A model generated the notes under the pieces. The model worked only from the letters and a program-made list of their open reading frames with translations. It was not told the DNA's origin and made no database searches. From the NCBI GenBank assembly GCA_022791755.1, contig JAAVZR010000012.1:1-64000 (forward strand): a stretch of DNA of 64,000 bases, given 5' to 3'. Each line of letters opens with the position of its first letter. The first letter of the stretch is position 1. The DNA comes from Lachnospiraceae bacterium (lineage in GTDB: Bacteria > Bacillota > Clostridia > Lachnospirales > Lachnospiraceae). Shown piece after piece: positions 37,808 through 46,925 of this stretch. Made by a program: the position numbers and the translations under genes.

Positions 37808-38296
37808 TTATTCCGGATAGGTAAGCCGTTCGGGCTGTCTTTCACAGAGCACGGTATCTAAGTATTTCTGTGCATAGTATCTGGCCATGGGCAGATTCAT
37901 ATCCAGACAGTTGCCGCAGTCTCTGGGGCTGGCGCCGGGGATGGCCCCGTCGAAACCGGCGATAAAAGTAAACATTTCTTTCATCAGATCAAAGATATCA
38001 TCGGAAGAGTGATCGCCGGCCAGCAGGAGATAGAAGCCGGTACGGCAGCCCATAGGTCCGAAATAGACGACGCGGTCCTTCCACTGGTCGTGGTTGCGCA
38101 AAAAGGTGGCTCCCAGATGTTCCAGAGCGTGGATGGCGGGATTGTCCATGACAGGCTCCGTGTTGGGGCGGGTGATCCGGATGTCAAAGGTGGTGACCGT
38201 GGCATGTTCAACTTTATCCTTGCGGGACACGTAGAGGCCGGGCAGGAGTTTCAGATGATCAATGGTGAAGCTGGTGATTTTCTGCATTTCTTTCAT
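37808..38296 (-). CDS. luxS: S-ribosylhomocysteine lyase
   Basis: 162 residues. The zinc-binding motif HALEH (His56, His60, Glu59), catalytic Cys84 in PMGCRTGFY, and a DCGNC segment near 126-130 are present. It cleaves S-ribosylhomocysteine to homocysteine and the AI-2 precursor, recycling S-adenosylmethionine by-products. The start at 38296 has GAGG upstream; a longer frame to 38413 would pass through the promoter. Confidence 0.95.
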   Translation of the reverse strand: MKEMQKITSFTIDHLKLLPGLYVSRKDKVEHATVTTFDIRITRPNTEPVMDNPAIHALEHLGATFLRNHDQWKDRVVYFGPMGCRTGFYLLLAGDHSSDDIFDLMKEMFTFIAGFDGAIPGASPRDCGNCLDMNLPMARYYAQKYLDTVLCERQPERLTYPE

Positions 38297-38328
38297 GACG
38301 GGAACCTCATTTCTTTTTTCTTTTCTAC

Positions 38329-38357
38329 AGTGTAGCGCATTTCGGATAAGAGTGCAA
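38329..38357 (-). promoter_or_regulatory. luxS promoter
   Basis: Minus strand TTGCAC (38357-38352), 17-nt spacer, TACACT (38334-38329). Confidence 0.7.
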
Positions 38358-38451
38358 GCAGCCAGGCGGGATTTTTGGAATGAAGGCGGGCGGTTTTTAC
38401 ATTCTCCTGCCAAAACGGCGGGAATCAGTCATAAATCTCTCACAGCCTGAC

Positions 38452-38457
38452 TATAAT
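38452..38457 (+). promoter_or_regulatory. -10 box of the D,D-carboxypeptidase gene
   Basis: A perfect TATAAT lies 35 bases before the TTG start codon; the -35 region is poor (TCATAA at 38429-38434). Confidence 0.4.
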
Positions 38458-38492
38458 GGCAATGACAAGCAGATACCACGGGGTGGGCTGTA

Positions 38493-39995
38493 TTGAAAAA
38501 GAAGAAAGCAGAGAGAAGAAAAAAACGGTTACTATGGCTGTGCATCCTGCTGTTGGCCGTGTGCCAGCCGCAGACTGTGAAAGCGGCATCGGGGGCGGGA
38601 TTTTGGTTAGAGGACGGTTATGACGCAGGCGAAGAGGCGGCCGGACAGGCGAGCCATGACGGGGGGCAGAGCGGGGGTGGCGGGGCAACCCCGGCAGAGA
38701 ACAGCCAGCCTGAGACAGAGCAGCCCCGGGAGGGCGGTGATCCGGCGGCCAGGACAGCGGAGAGTCAGGCGGTGCCGGAAACCTTTGTGACCTATGAGGG
38801 AGAAAAAGGAGAGCCGGTGGGAGATACGGCGGATTCTTTGGGAGACACTCCGGCAAAGGTGAGCCAAATGGAGAGCGCGGCGGACGATACGGCGGCAGTG
38901 GAGACGACGGCGGAATTCGGCCTTACCGCGGTGTCGGCGCTTTTAATGGAGGCATCCACCGGAACGGTGATCTATGAAAAAAACGCCGACCAGGCATTGA
39001 GTCCGGCCAGTATCACGAAGATCATGACATTGATTCTGATTTTTGACGCTCTGGAGGAGGGGCGGATCCGCCTCGAGGATGAGGTGACAGTGAGCGCCAA
39101 CGCCAAATCCATGGGGGGATCCCAGGTGTATCTGGAGGAGGGCGAGGTGCAGACCGTGGAAACCATGATCAAATGTATCGTGGTGGCCTCCGGCAACGAT
39201 GCGTCGGTGGCCATGGCAGAGCATCTGGCCGGCAGCGAGACGGAGTTTGTCCGTCAGATGAACGAGCGGGCCCAGGGACTGGGCATGACACAGACCAAGT
39301 TTGAGGACTGCTGCGGACTGACCGATTCCACGACCCATGTGGCTTCCGCCAGGGATGTGGCGGTCATGAGCCGGGAGCTGATTACGCGCTATCCGCAGAT
39401 TCATGAGTACAGCAGTATCTGGATGGAAAATATTATTCACAATACGGCTCAGGGCAGCTCGGAGTTCGGTCTGGCGAATACCAATAAGCTTTTAAAGCAG
39501 TATGATGGCTGTAATGGGCTGAAGACCGGATCCACCAGCCTGGCCAAATACTGCGTTTCTGCCACAGCCACCCGGGACGGTGTGACATTGATCGCTGTCA
39601 TTATGGCGGCCCAGGATTATAAGATCCGTTTTTCGGAGGCGGCGACGCTTTTAAACTATGGTTTTTCGTCCTGCAAGCTGTACACGGACGAGAACCCGGA
39701 GTCCCTTCCTCTTCTTTCCGTGGAAAACGGTGTCAGGGAAGAGATCGCGCTGCGCTATGGAGGAAGCTTTTCCTATCTGGGGGTGAACGGAGAAGATTTC
39801 TCGGCCATCACCAAGGAATGGATCTACGATCAGCCGGTCAAGGCTCCGGTCACAGAGGGCGATACGGTGGGCAGTCTGGTCTACTCTTTAAATGGAACGG
39901 AGATCGGGAGGATACCGATTCTGGCCGCGGAGAGCGTGGAGGAAGCGGGATACTTCGATTACTGGAAGAGGGTGTGGGAGGAATTTCTGCTGTAG
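38493..39995 (+). CDS. D-alanyl-D-alanine carboxypeptidase (PBP5/DacF type)
   Basis: 500 residues from a TTG start. A signal peptide (basic start, then LWLCILLLAVCQPQTVKA) leads to a disordered Gly/Glu/Pro/Thr-rich stretch up to about 140 and then the S11 peptidase domain. It has SITK (about 173), SGN (about 232) and KTG (about 344), plus a C-terminal beta domain. A C-terminal amphipathic helix (FDYWKRVWEEFLL) probably anchors it to the membrane. It trims the pentapeptide of peptidoglycan. The long disordered linker is unusual for the family. Confidence 0.9.
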   Translation: MKKKKAERRKKRLLWLCILLLAVCQPQTVKAASGAGFWLEDGYDAGEEAAGQASHDGGQSGGGGATPAENSQPETEQPREGGDPAARTAESQAVPETFVTYEGEKGEPVGDTADSLGDTPAKVSQMESAADDTAAVETTAEFGLTAVSALLMEASTGTVIYEKNADQALSPASITKIMTLILIFDALEEGRIRLEDEVTVSANAKSMGGSQVYLEEGEVQTVETMIKCIVVASGNDASVAMAEHLAGSETEFVRQMNERAQGLGMTQTKFEDCCGLTDSTTHVASARDVAVMSRELITRYPQIHEYSSIWMENIIHNTAQGSSEFGLANTNKLLKQYDGCNGLKTGSTSLAKYCVSATATRDGVTLIAVIMAAQDYKIRFSEAATLLNYGFSSCKLYTDENPESLPLLSVENGVREEIALRYGGSFSYLGVNGEDFSAITKEWIYDQPVKAPVTEGDTVGSLVYSLNGTEIGRIPILAAESVEEAGYFDYWKRVWEEFLL

Positions 39996-40030
39996 GCTGC
40001 AAAGATCTTTTTTCCCGGATTAAATTTTTC

Positions 40031-40090
40031 TTGACATGATGGTCTATAAGTTGTAAACTAACATTGATAGGTTTACAACTTATAGACCAT
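40031..40090 (+). promoter_or_regulatory. blaI promoter with 20-bp perfect operator dyad
   Basis: TTGACA (40031-40036), 17-nt spacer, TAAACT (40054-40059). ATGGTCTATAAGTTGTAAAC (40039-40058) is repeated as an exact inverted copy at 40071-40090, separated by 12 bases. Each arm contains a TGTA/TACA half-site of the kind bound by BlaI/MecI. One arm covers the promoter spacer and -10 and the other the transcript start, so BlaI should repress its own operon strongly. Confidence 0.8.
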
Positions 40091-40127
40091 TTGCGAATGA
40101 GATGGAAGAAAGAGGGAGGGAAAGACG

Positions 40128-40484
40128 ATGACAGAATTCGAGAGCAGACTGGCGGATCTGATCTGGGAGCATGAGCCGGTGGCTTCCGGCGAGTTGGTAA
40201 GGCTGTGCGAGACGCATTTTCATTGGAAGAAATCTACTACATATACCATGCTGAAACGGATATGCGAACAGGGAATGTTTAAAAATGAAAATGCCCGTAT
40301 CACGTCTGTGGTATCTAAGGAGGAGTACCGACAGAGCCAGGGAGAGGAATTTATCCGGCAGAACTTCGGCGGCTCCGTCCCTGGCTTTCTGGCTGGTTTT
40401 ATGGACCGGCGCCGTCTCAGCCGCAGACAGATAGAGGAGATCAAGGAGATGATTGCCCGTTACGAGGAGGAGGAGGAGCTATGA
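40128..40484 (+). CDS. blaI: BlaI/MecI/CopY family repressor
   Basis: 118 residues. The N-terminal winged helix (SRLADLIWEHEPVASGELV, then KKSTTYTMLKRICEQGMF) and a C-terminal dimer region near 75-115 fit the penicillinase repressor family. AGGGAGGG precedes the ATG. Its stop overlaps the ATG of the M56 peptidase gene, giving the standard repressor-sensor pair. Confidence 0.92.
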   Translation: MTEFESRLADLIWEHEPVASGELVRLCETHFHWKKSTTYTMLKRICEQGMFKNENARITSVVSKEEYRQSQGEEFIRQNFGGSVPGFLAGFMDRRRLSRRQIEEIKEMIARYEEEEEL

Positions 40485-42334
40485 GGATTTCACCGGTTTT
40501 TGCGGGTGTGCTGGGAATGAGTCTGACCGCGGGCTTTGTGTGTCTGGCGGTGTGTATGCTGCGTCTTTTACTGAAAAAGGCTCCCAAGATTTTTTCCTAT
40601 GGACTGTGGGCCGTGGTGTTTTTTCGGTTTGCCTGTCCCTTTGCCTGGGACAGTCCCGTGAGCGTCATTCCGCAGTGGGATGCATGGTGGGGAGCTGTAC
40701 AGGAGAAGGAGGAAACAGCCCTGCCTTTTGCGGCGGCGGATAGCGAAGGCCTAAGCGTCGGGGAGGACATACGGCCGGGGGATATGGCGGCAGAAGGGCA
40801 GAATGGAGAGACGGTATTGGTAAACGGAACCGTGGCAGGAGACAGAGGGGAAGAAAACCAGCCGGCTAAAAGGAAGACAGAAGGGCTTTTATCCGGGACA
40901 GAAAACGGAATGTACAGAGTCTTGTACCAGATTGCTTACAGTCCTGTGCTGTGCGGGATCTGGCTGTGCGTCATGGTGCTCTTAGTGCTCTGCCAGATGG
41001 CGAGAGGCCGCCGGTTTCAGAAGGGACTGGGGCCGGTTACGGCGTTGGACCGGGAGGTCTGTGAGGCGCAGGGAATTGGCGCGCCCTTTGTCATGGGGAT
41101 CCTGAGACCGCGGATCTATCTGCCCCAGGGGCTCTGTGAGGAGAGGCGTGATTTTATCCTGCTCCACGAGAGGACTCATATCCGAAGGAGAGATTATCTG
41201 ATTAAGCCGCTGGCTTTTGGAATTGTCTGCATTCATTGGTTTAATCCGCTGGCCTGGGTGGCCTGGCGGCTGATGTGTGAGGATATGGAGATGTCCTGTG
41301 ACGAGGCGGTGCTGAACCGGTTACATGGCAGGGCGAGACGGGAGTACGCCCAGGCCCTTCTGGCCTTTGCGGGAACGGCCACAGGCAGTTATCCGTCTTT
41401 TGGGGAGCCTTATGCGAAAAAACGCATCCGCAATGTCTTAAGCTATCGCCGTCCGGCCTATCGGATGGTTCTGGTGCTGACGGCAGTATGCCTGGCAGCC
41501 TCCGGCTGTCTGGCGACGAATCCCCTGGAAGAGATAGAAAGGGAAAATGAGGAGCAAAGAGAAGAGACTCCTGAGGAAAATAAGGAAAGTGACGGCGAAG
41601 AGGACCGGGGGGAGGATGCATACCGGCAGGCCTGGGAAAAATACCGGGACTCCTACAGGATCGGCAGTGAGTCTCCTGTCATTACGGAGGACTCCGTCAT
41701 CTGGGAAGCGGATCTGGCCCATGACGGGACGAATGAGAGGATTGTGTTGGACTGGGGATATTTTGATACCGCTACCTGGGCGACCTTTGCCGTACTGGAC
41801 TCCGAGGGAAAGGTGATCTACACTGAAGAACCGGCGGCGGCCCACATGGGCTGGGTGAATCTCTATTTGTGTCACAGGGAAGGGCGCGATTACATTTTCC
41901 GGTATACGCCCTATGGCGGGCAGGGCTATGGCAGCTATTCCTATGAGCTCTACCGGTTCAACGGCAGCGGAGAGAAGGTGGTGGAGGACAGCGGAGAAAT
42001 CAGTTTTGACATGGCCTATGACCCGGAGTCTCCTCTGGAAGAAACGAAAGAGGCATTGGACATATCAGCCATGGCAGAGTTCGCCGGGAGAGTCAATTCC
42101 TATATCAACGATTCCTTTCTGATTATCAGTACGGATCAGGATACCATAGGAGAGACCTTGCAGGGAAGCGGAGCCGATCTGTTTAAGGCCGGTACGCCTG
42201 AGAGTCCGGGTCGGATGCCGGAGCGCTATGCCATATTGCTGAAGGAAGAGGCTCCGGACGAGGCAGACAGGGAAAGCCTCTTTGAGAGTCTGAGGAGGTG
42301 GTGCGAGAGCCGGGATATTCCTTACAGAGAATAG
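40481..42334 (+). CDS. BlaR1-like M56 metallopeptidase with unusual sensor domain
   Basis: 617 residues. Two N-terminal membrane segments (residues 1-25 and 35-55) precede a low-complexity loop. A third segment lies near 150-170, and the M56 protease domain contains LLHERTHIRRRDYLI, with HERTH the zinc site near 229. A further membrane segment near 325-345 is followed by a Glu-rich linker and an extracellular domain of about 250 residues. That domain has no penicillin-binding SxxK/SxN/KTG motifs. The protein therefore probably senses something other than beta-lactams, or uses an unknown receptor. It is expected to inactivate BlaI when stimulated. Confidence 0.85.
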   Translation: MRISPVFAGVLGMSLTAGFVCLAVCMLRLLLKKAPKIFSYGLWAVVFFRFACPFAWDSPVSVIPQWDAWWGAVQEKEETALPFAAADSEGLSVGEDIRPGDMAAEGQNGETVLVNGTVAGDRGEENQPAKRKTEGLLSGTENGMYRVLYQIAYSPVLCGIWLCVMVLLVLCQMARGRRFQKGLGPVTALDREVCEAQGIGAPFVMGILRPRIYLPQGLCEERRDFILLHERTHIRRRDYLIKPLAFGIVCIHWFNPLAWVAWRLMCEDMEMSCDEAVLNRLHGRARREYAQALLAFAGTATGSYPSFGEPYAKKRIRNVLSYRRPAYRMVLVLTAVCLAASGCLATNPLEEIERENEEQREETPEENKESDGEEDRGEDAYRQAWEKYRDSYRIGSESPVITEDSVIWEADLAHDGTNERIVLDWGYFDTATWATFAVLDSEGKVIYTEEPAAAHMGWVNLYLCHREGRDYIFRYTPYGGQGYGSYSYELYRFNGSGEKVVEDSGEISFDMAYDPESPLEETKEALDISAMAEFAGRVNSYINDSFLIISTDQDTIGETLQGSGADLFKAGTPESPGRMPERYAILLKEEAPDEADRESLFESLRRWCESRDIPYRE

Positions 42335-42435
42335 GGACGGTGGTTTTCTTCCTGAAAAATAAGCTGAAGGCCATGATTGGCTATGAGCAATACGCCGGCG
42401 ATCAGCAAAATGTGTGGCCGGACCGGAAGAATACT

Positions 42436-42506
42436 CAAAAAGCATCAACCAAAAACCCGCAGGTCCACAGTAGGCGGCCCCTTGCGGGGTATAGGAGGGA
42501 CAGCGA
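42436..42506 (+). repeat. Dispersed repeat, copy 1 (upstream part)
   Basis: About 70 bases ending at the terminator stem are alignable with 58152-58220: shared words include AAAGCATCAA, CCACAG, TGCGGGGTA and GAAACA. Identity is about 80% by eye. The sequence has a GCAGG...CCTTGCGGGG-type fold. No coding frame is convincing. The stretch 42555-42751 otherwise holds only a weak promoter-like TTCACA-17-TAAAAT at 42618-42646 before the next gene. Confidence 0.6.
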
Positions 42507-42554
42507 AGAAACACCCGGTTCCTGAGAGGATTCCCTCAGGAACCGGGTGTTTCT
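42507..42554. terminator. 20-bp perfect hairpin ending the bla operon
   Basis: AGAAACACCCGGTTCCTGAG (42507-42526) and its exact inverted copy (42535-42554) enclose AGGATTCC, followed by CTC rather than a strong T tract. It serves as a transcript end, but its arms are also the arms of the larger palindrome at 58226-58373, so it is part of a repeat family. Confidence 0.7.
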
Positions 42555-42751
42555 CTCCCGCCTCCCATCTCCTCCCGCCGCCTCTTCCCCTTTTTGCTCA
42601 CAGATCTTAAAAAATTCTTCACATTTCATTCCCTGTATATTAAAATCCCCTGATTACAATAAAGAGCGTAACATGAAAAACAGCGGGGAGTGCATATCCC
42701 TGATAACAGAAATTTCTAATAGAACAGGCCGAAAGGAAAAGGAGAATCACA

Positions 42752-43558
42752 ATGGAAGGAAAGACAAACACGAGACAGACAACAGCGGCAGCACAGAGCA
42801 TTGCCATAAGCCAGACCGCGCTGGTTCGGCCTGTTGACAGGGAAGCGGTAAAGGCCGTATGTCAGAATATGGAAGACCGTTTTGAGCGTAAAGTGGGAAT
42901 GATAGAGGATAGGATCGAGGAAAAGATCGAGGCCAGGAAAGAGAGACGCAGAGAGAGAAAGAGTCTGGAGGGCACGATGAAATGGGTCATGAATATCAGT
43001 ACCGTCCTGGGTCTCGCCGTGATGGGGTGGTTTGCATGGTACTGCTATAGACAGGGGATTTTTCAGTCCCAGGACGCACTGGAGGGTTTCCTTCACGGTT
43101 TTGGCTTCTGGGCTCCCGTTATCTTTACCCTGGTGCAGGGGATACAGGTGGTGCTTCCGATTCTGCCGGGCGCCATAGGCTGTCTGGCCGGCGTGCTGGT
43201 CTTCGGGCCGGTTTGGGGGTTTATCTATAATTATATTGGTATTTGCGTGGGTTCGCTGTGTGCTTTTTTGCTGGCAAGACGTTTCGGCGCCCCCTTTGTA
43301 CGCAGCATCTCCAATCCTAAGACATATGAAAAGTATATCGGGTGGCTGGAAAAGGGCAACCGTTTTGACCGGTTCTTTGCCCTGGCGATCTTTCTGCCGG
43401 TGGCGCCGGATGACTTTCTCTGCTACCTGGCCGGACTGACCCGTATGAGCTTCAAAAAGATGACGCTCATCATTCTTCTGGGCAAGCCGGCTTCCATCGC
43501 ACTGTACAGCCTGGGTCTGTATACCATAGGTCTGAAAGCGCTGTCGCTGCTGCAATAA
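42752..43558 (+). CDS. VTT-domain (TVP38/TMEM64-like) membrane protein
   Basis: 268 residues. A soluble N-terminal part of about 80 residues with a strongly charged helix (EEKIEARKERRRERKS) is followed by about six membrane segments. The VTT/DedA-like core shows LPILPGAIGCLAG and FLPVAPDDFLCYLAGLTRM. Such proteins act in membrane lipid handling, by analogy with DedA and VMP1. The charged N-terminal extension is unusual. It lies 32 bases upstream of the glycosyltransferase start and is probably co-transcribed with it. Confidence 0.82.
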   Translation: MEGKTNTRQTTAAAQSIAISQTALVRPVDREAVKAVCQNMEDRFERKVGMIEDRIEEKIEARKERRRERKSLEGTMKWVMNISTVLGLAVMGWFAWYCYRQGIFQSQDALEGFLHGFGFWAPVIFTLVQGIQVVLPILPGAIGCLAGVLVFGPVWGFIYNYIGICVGSLCAFLLARRFGAPFVRSISNPKTYEKYIGWLEKGNRFDRFFALAIFLPVAPDDFLCYLAGLTRMSFKKMTLIILLGKPASIALYSLGLYTIGLKALSLLQ

Positions 43559-43590
43559 AGCTACATTTGAGGAAAGGAAGGGAAAAGGCC

Positions 43591-44706
43591 ATGAAGGTTT
43601 TATTATATTCCGGTTCGCAGCATCTGATCGAAAGGAGCGGTGTGGGCCGCGCAATCTATCATCAGAAGGAGGCTCTGTCGCAGAACCAGGTGGAGTATAC
43701 TATGGACGTAAAGGATAACTGGGATATCGTCCATATCAATACGATATTTCCCGCATCGTTCCTGCTGAGCCGCCGGGCCAGAAGACAGGGGAAAAAAGTG
43801 GTATATCATGGCCATTCGACGGAGGAAGATTTCCGAAATTCCTTTGTGGGCTCCAATCTGGTGGCCCCCCTGTTCAGAAAATGGCTTACTCTGTGCTACT
43901 CTCAGGGGGATGTGATTGTAGCTCCGACGCCCTATGCCAAGAAGCTGATTGATAATTATCATACGGGACGTCCCGTGGTCAGCATATCCAACGGGATCGA
44001 TCTGTCGTTCTATCAGAGGGATGAAGCGGCAGGCCGGGCCTTCCGCGAAAAATACGGCTTTACGGCGGAGGATAAAGTGGTGCTGTCGGTGGGGCTTCCC
44101 ATTGACCGCAAGGGTATTCTGGACTTTGTAGAACTGGCCAGGCAGCTGCCCGCATATCAGTTTGTCTGGTTTGGGGATCTGAATCTGCCGATGCTGCCTC
44201 CTCATATCAGGGAGGCGCTTAAAACAGAGCTTCCCAACCTTCATTTTCCGGGCTATATCCGCAAGGAGGAGCTGCGGGACGCCTACAGCGGCAGCGATGT
44301 GTTCTTATTTTTGACCAAGGAAGAGACCGAGGGTATTGTACTGCTGGAAGCGCTGGCGATGAAGTGCCCGGTGCTGGTGCGGGATATTCCGATTTATGAG
44401 GACTGGCTGACAGACGGGCGACAGGTGTCAAAGGCTTCCACGGTGGAGGGGTTTGCCGGAAAGCTCACCTCGATTCTGGAGGGAGAGCTGAGAGAAAGAC
44501 TTCCTCAGATGCTGGAGGCCGGCTATGAGACGGCGAGAGAGCGCAGCATCTCCAGCGTGGGCTGGCAGCTGGCCAGGGAGTATCGCCATTTGATGGAGCC
44601 CGTGGCCGTGCCGATGGAGCTGGGAAAAAAGAAGCAGGCCCATGGCCTGGGACGCAAGGAGGTCCTGGCATTTTTGAAGGTGCCGATGAATTTTAAGAAC
44701 GGGTGA
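43591..44706 (+). CDS. Family 4 glycosyltransferase
   Basis: 371 residues, GT-B fold. SGVGRAIYHQKEAL near the N-terminus, VSISNGIDLSFY in the middle, and the nucleotide-sugar motif EETEGIVLLEALAMKCPVLV (E-x7-E) near the C-terminus are typical of GT4. The pattern resembles diacylglycerol glucosyltransferases of Gram-positives, so a glycolipid product is plausible. The ATG at 43591 follows GGAAGGGAAAAGG; a TTG at 43567 is less likely. Confidence 0.85.
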   Translation: MKVLLYSGSQHLIERSGVGRAIYHQKEALSQNQVEYTMDVKDNWDIVHINTIFPASFLLSRRARRQGKKVVYHGHSTEEDFRNSFVGSNLVAPLFRKWLTLCYSQGDVIVAPTPYAKKLIDNYHTGRPVVSISNGIDLSFYQRDEAAGRAFREKYGFTAEDKVVLSVGLPIDRKGILDFVELARQLPAYQFVWFGDLNLPMLPPHIREALKTELPNLHFPGYIRKEELRDAYSGSDVFLFLTKEETEGIVLLEALAMKCPVLVRDIPIYEDWLTDGRQVSKASTVEGFAGKLTSILEGELRERLPQMLEAGYETARERSISSVGWQLAREYRHLMEPVAVPMELGKKKQAHGLGRKEVLAFLKVPMNFKNG

Positions 44707-44807
44707 GAACGGAGGTCTGGATAAAATTACCTGCTCATATCCGACATAAGGCAGCCTGTCTCTGCACAGACTAGGAAGAGAAGAAAGACAGGACAGAGTG
44801 AGGGCAG

Positions 44808-46925
44808 ATGGACAGGGCAGGCTTTGATAACAGGGAACTATCCTGGCTGAAATTTAATGAAAGAGTTCTGGAGGAAGCAGAGGATGATATGCTTCCTCTT
44901 TGTGAACGTCTGTTTTTTCTCTCCGTATTTGAAAGCAACCAGGATGAGTTCTTTATGGTGAGGGTGGGAGCGCTGTATGACAGACAGGCTCTGGCGGAGG
45001 ATATCAGGGAAAATAAGACGAAAATGACCCCTTCCGAACAGCTGGAGGCAGTGGGAAGACAGGTGAGAAGGCTGGGTAAGAGAAGGGACGGGGTATACCG
45101 GAAGCTGCAAAGGGATCTCGCTTCGCAGGGGGTGTGCCTGACCGGCTTCGACGGCCTGAGTCCGGAAAATAAAAAGGCTCTGAAGGAGTATTTTCTGCGG
45201 GAAATCTGCCCGATTTTGTCGCCTCAGGTGGTGGGAAAGAGGCAGCCGTTTCCCTTTCTGGGAGGAGGGGCTCTGTATGTGGTCCTGTATCTGGAGACGC
45301 GAAACGGCAATGCCAGGCTGGGAGTGATTCCCTGCTTCAGCCGTTTCTTTCCCCGGCTTTTGGCGTGTCCGGGCTACAAAGACCGGTATCTGCTGGCGGA
45401 AGAGGTGATTTTACATTTCGCTCCGATCATCTTTGCCAATTACCGGGTGAAGGGCGGGGCAGTGATCCGGATTACGCGCAATGCGGATATGGACCCGGAC
45501 GGCGAATATGAGGGGGAGGATTACCGGGATGTGATGGAGGAGCTGGTGCGCCGCCGGATGCGCCGGCAGCCTGTGAGGCTGGAGCTGTCAAAGACTCTGC
45601 CGGATCCGGCGCTGTCTTTGCTGTGCCATTATCTGCGTATAGACAGAAAGCGGATTTACTGCTGTCCGACTCCCATGGATCTGTCTTTTCTGGAGGAAGT
45701 GCGGCATATGCTCAGAGGGCGGACAGAACTTTTTTACCGTCGTTTTCTTCCCCGCAGAGGACTGATGGCAGGGGAGGCGGAAAGCATCCGGAGACAGGCG
45801 GAGACAAACGATATTATGCTTTCCTTTCCCTATGAGGATATGAAACCTTTTTTACAGATGCTTCGGGAGGCGGCGGCAGATCCGGAGGTCATCTCGGTGA
45901 AGATGACGCTGTACCGCCTGGCGAAGGACAGTAAGATCGCAGATATCCTGATGGAGGCGGCCGAAAACGGCAAGGAAGTTCTGGTGCTTCTGGAGCTGGG
46001 AGCCCGTTTCGACGAGGAGAATAATATCGAGTGGTCCCGACGGCTGGAGGAGGCGGGCTGCCGCATTTTCTATGGGCTGGACGGCCTGAAGATTCACTGT
46101 AAGCTCTGCCTGATTACGGCGAAGCGAAAGGGGACGCTCTCTTTTCTGACGCAGATCGGCACGGGAAATTATAATGAGAGAACAGCCAGGCAGTATACGG
46201 ATCTGTGCTATATTACGTCTGACCGAAAGCTGGGTGAGGAGGCCGGCCGTATCTTCCATGCGCTGAGTCTGGGGCAGGTGCCGGGAGACTGCGAAAATAT
46301 GGTGGCGGCTCCCCGAAGGCTACAGGAAAGGATTCTGGGTCTCATCAAAGAACAGATACAGGAGGCGCAGGCAGGGAGGCCGGCTTACATCGGGATGAAG
46401 ATGAATTCCCTGACGGATAAGCGGGTGATCTGTGCTCTGATGGAAGCGTCGTCTTCAGGAGTAGCCGTGGAATTAATTGTCAGAGGGGCCTGCTGCATCG
46501 TGGGAGGAATCGCCGGAAAGACGGAGCATGTGCGGGTAATCAGCATCGTGGGCCGTTTTCTGGAGCATTCCCGTATCTATCTCTTCGGAGTGGGGGAGGG
46601 GCGGCGGGCATATATAGGGTCTGCCGATATGATGACACGCAATACATTACGCCGGGTGGAGGCGCTGGCGCCGGTACAGGACAGGGCCTGCAAAGAGAGA
46701 CTGGAACAGATGTTCGCCATACTGTGGGCAGATGAGTATAACAGCTGGCTTCAGCAGCCGGATGGCTCTTATGTGCGCAAAAGCCCGGGAGGAAGGGAAA
46801 CGGCCTTCGATGCCCAGGATTACTTCTGCCGGATGGCGGAGGATAGAAGAGAAGCCCGGCTCCCGCAAGGGTGCAGGAAGTCTCTGTGCCTGTCCGGCAG
46901 AGTAAGCGCCGTGGAGCCCTCCTAA
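44808..46925 (+). CDS. ppk1: Polyphosphate kinase 1
   Basis: 705 residues, a full-length PPK1 with N, head, C1 and C2 domains. FDNRELSWLKFNERVLEEA starts the N domain. The phospho-histidine is in LKIHCKLCLI near residue 430, a second conserved histidine in EHSRIYLFG near 588, and IGSADMMTRN lies close to the C-terminus. It reversibly makes polyphosphate from ATP. The gene overlaps the convergent regulator gene by four bases tail to tail. Confidence 0.95.
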   Translation: MDRAGFDNRELSWLKFNERVLEEAEDDMLPLCERLFFLSVFESNQDEFFMVRVGALYDRQALAEDIRENKTKMTPSEQLEAVGRQVRRLGKRRDGVYRKLQRDLASQGVCLTGFDGLSPENKKALKEYFLREICPILSPQVVGKRQPFPFLGGGALYVVLYLETRNGNARLGVIPCFSRFFPRLLACPGYKDRYLLAEEVILHFAPIIFANYRVKGGAVIRITRNADMDPDGEYEGEDYRDVMEELVRRRMRRQPVRLELSKTLPDPALSLLCHYLRIDRKRIYCCPTPMDLSFLEEVRHMLRGRTELFYRRFLPRRGLMAGEAESIRRQAETNDIMLSFPYEDMKPFLQMLREAAADPEVISVKMTLYRLAKDSKIADILMEAAENGKEVLVLLELGARFDEENNIEWSRRLEEAGCRIFYGLDGLKIHCKLCLITAKRKGTLSFLTQIGTGNYNERTARQYTDLCYITSDRKLGEEAGRIFHALSLGQVPGDCENMVAAPRRLQERILGLIKEQIQEAQAGRPAYIGMKMNSLTDKRVICALMEASSSGVAVELIVRGACCIVGGIAGKTEHVRVISIVGRFLEHSRIYLFGVGEGRRAYIGSADMMTRNTLRRVEALAPVQDRACKERLEQMFAILWADEYNSWLQQPDGSYVRKSPGGRETAFDAQDYFCRMAEDRREARLPQGCRKSLCLSGRVSAVEPS

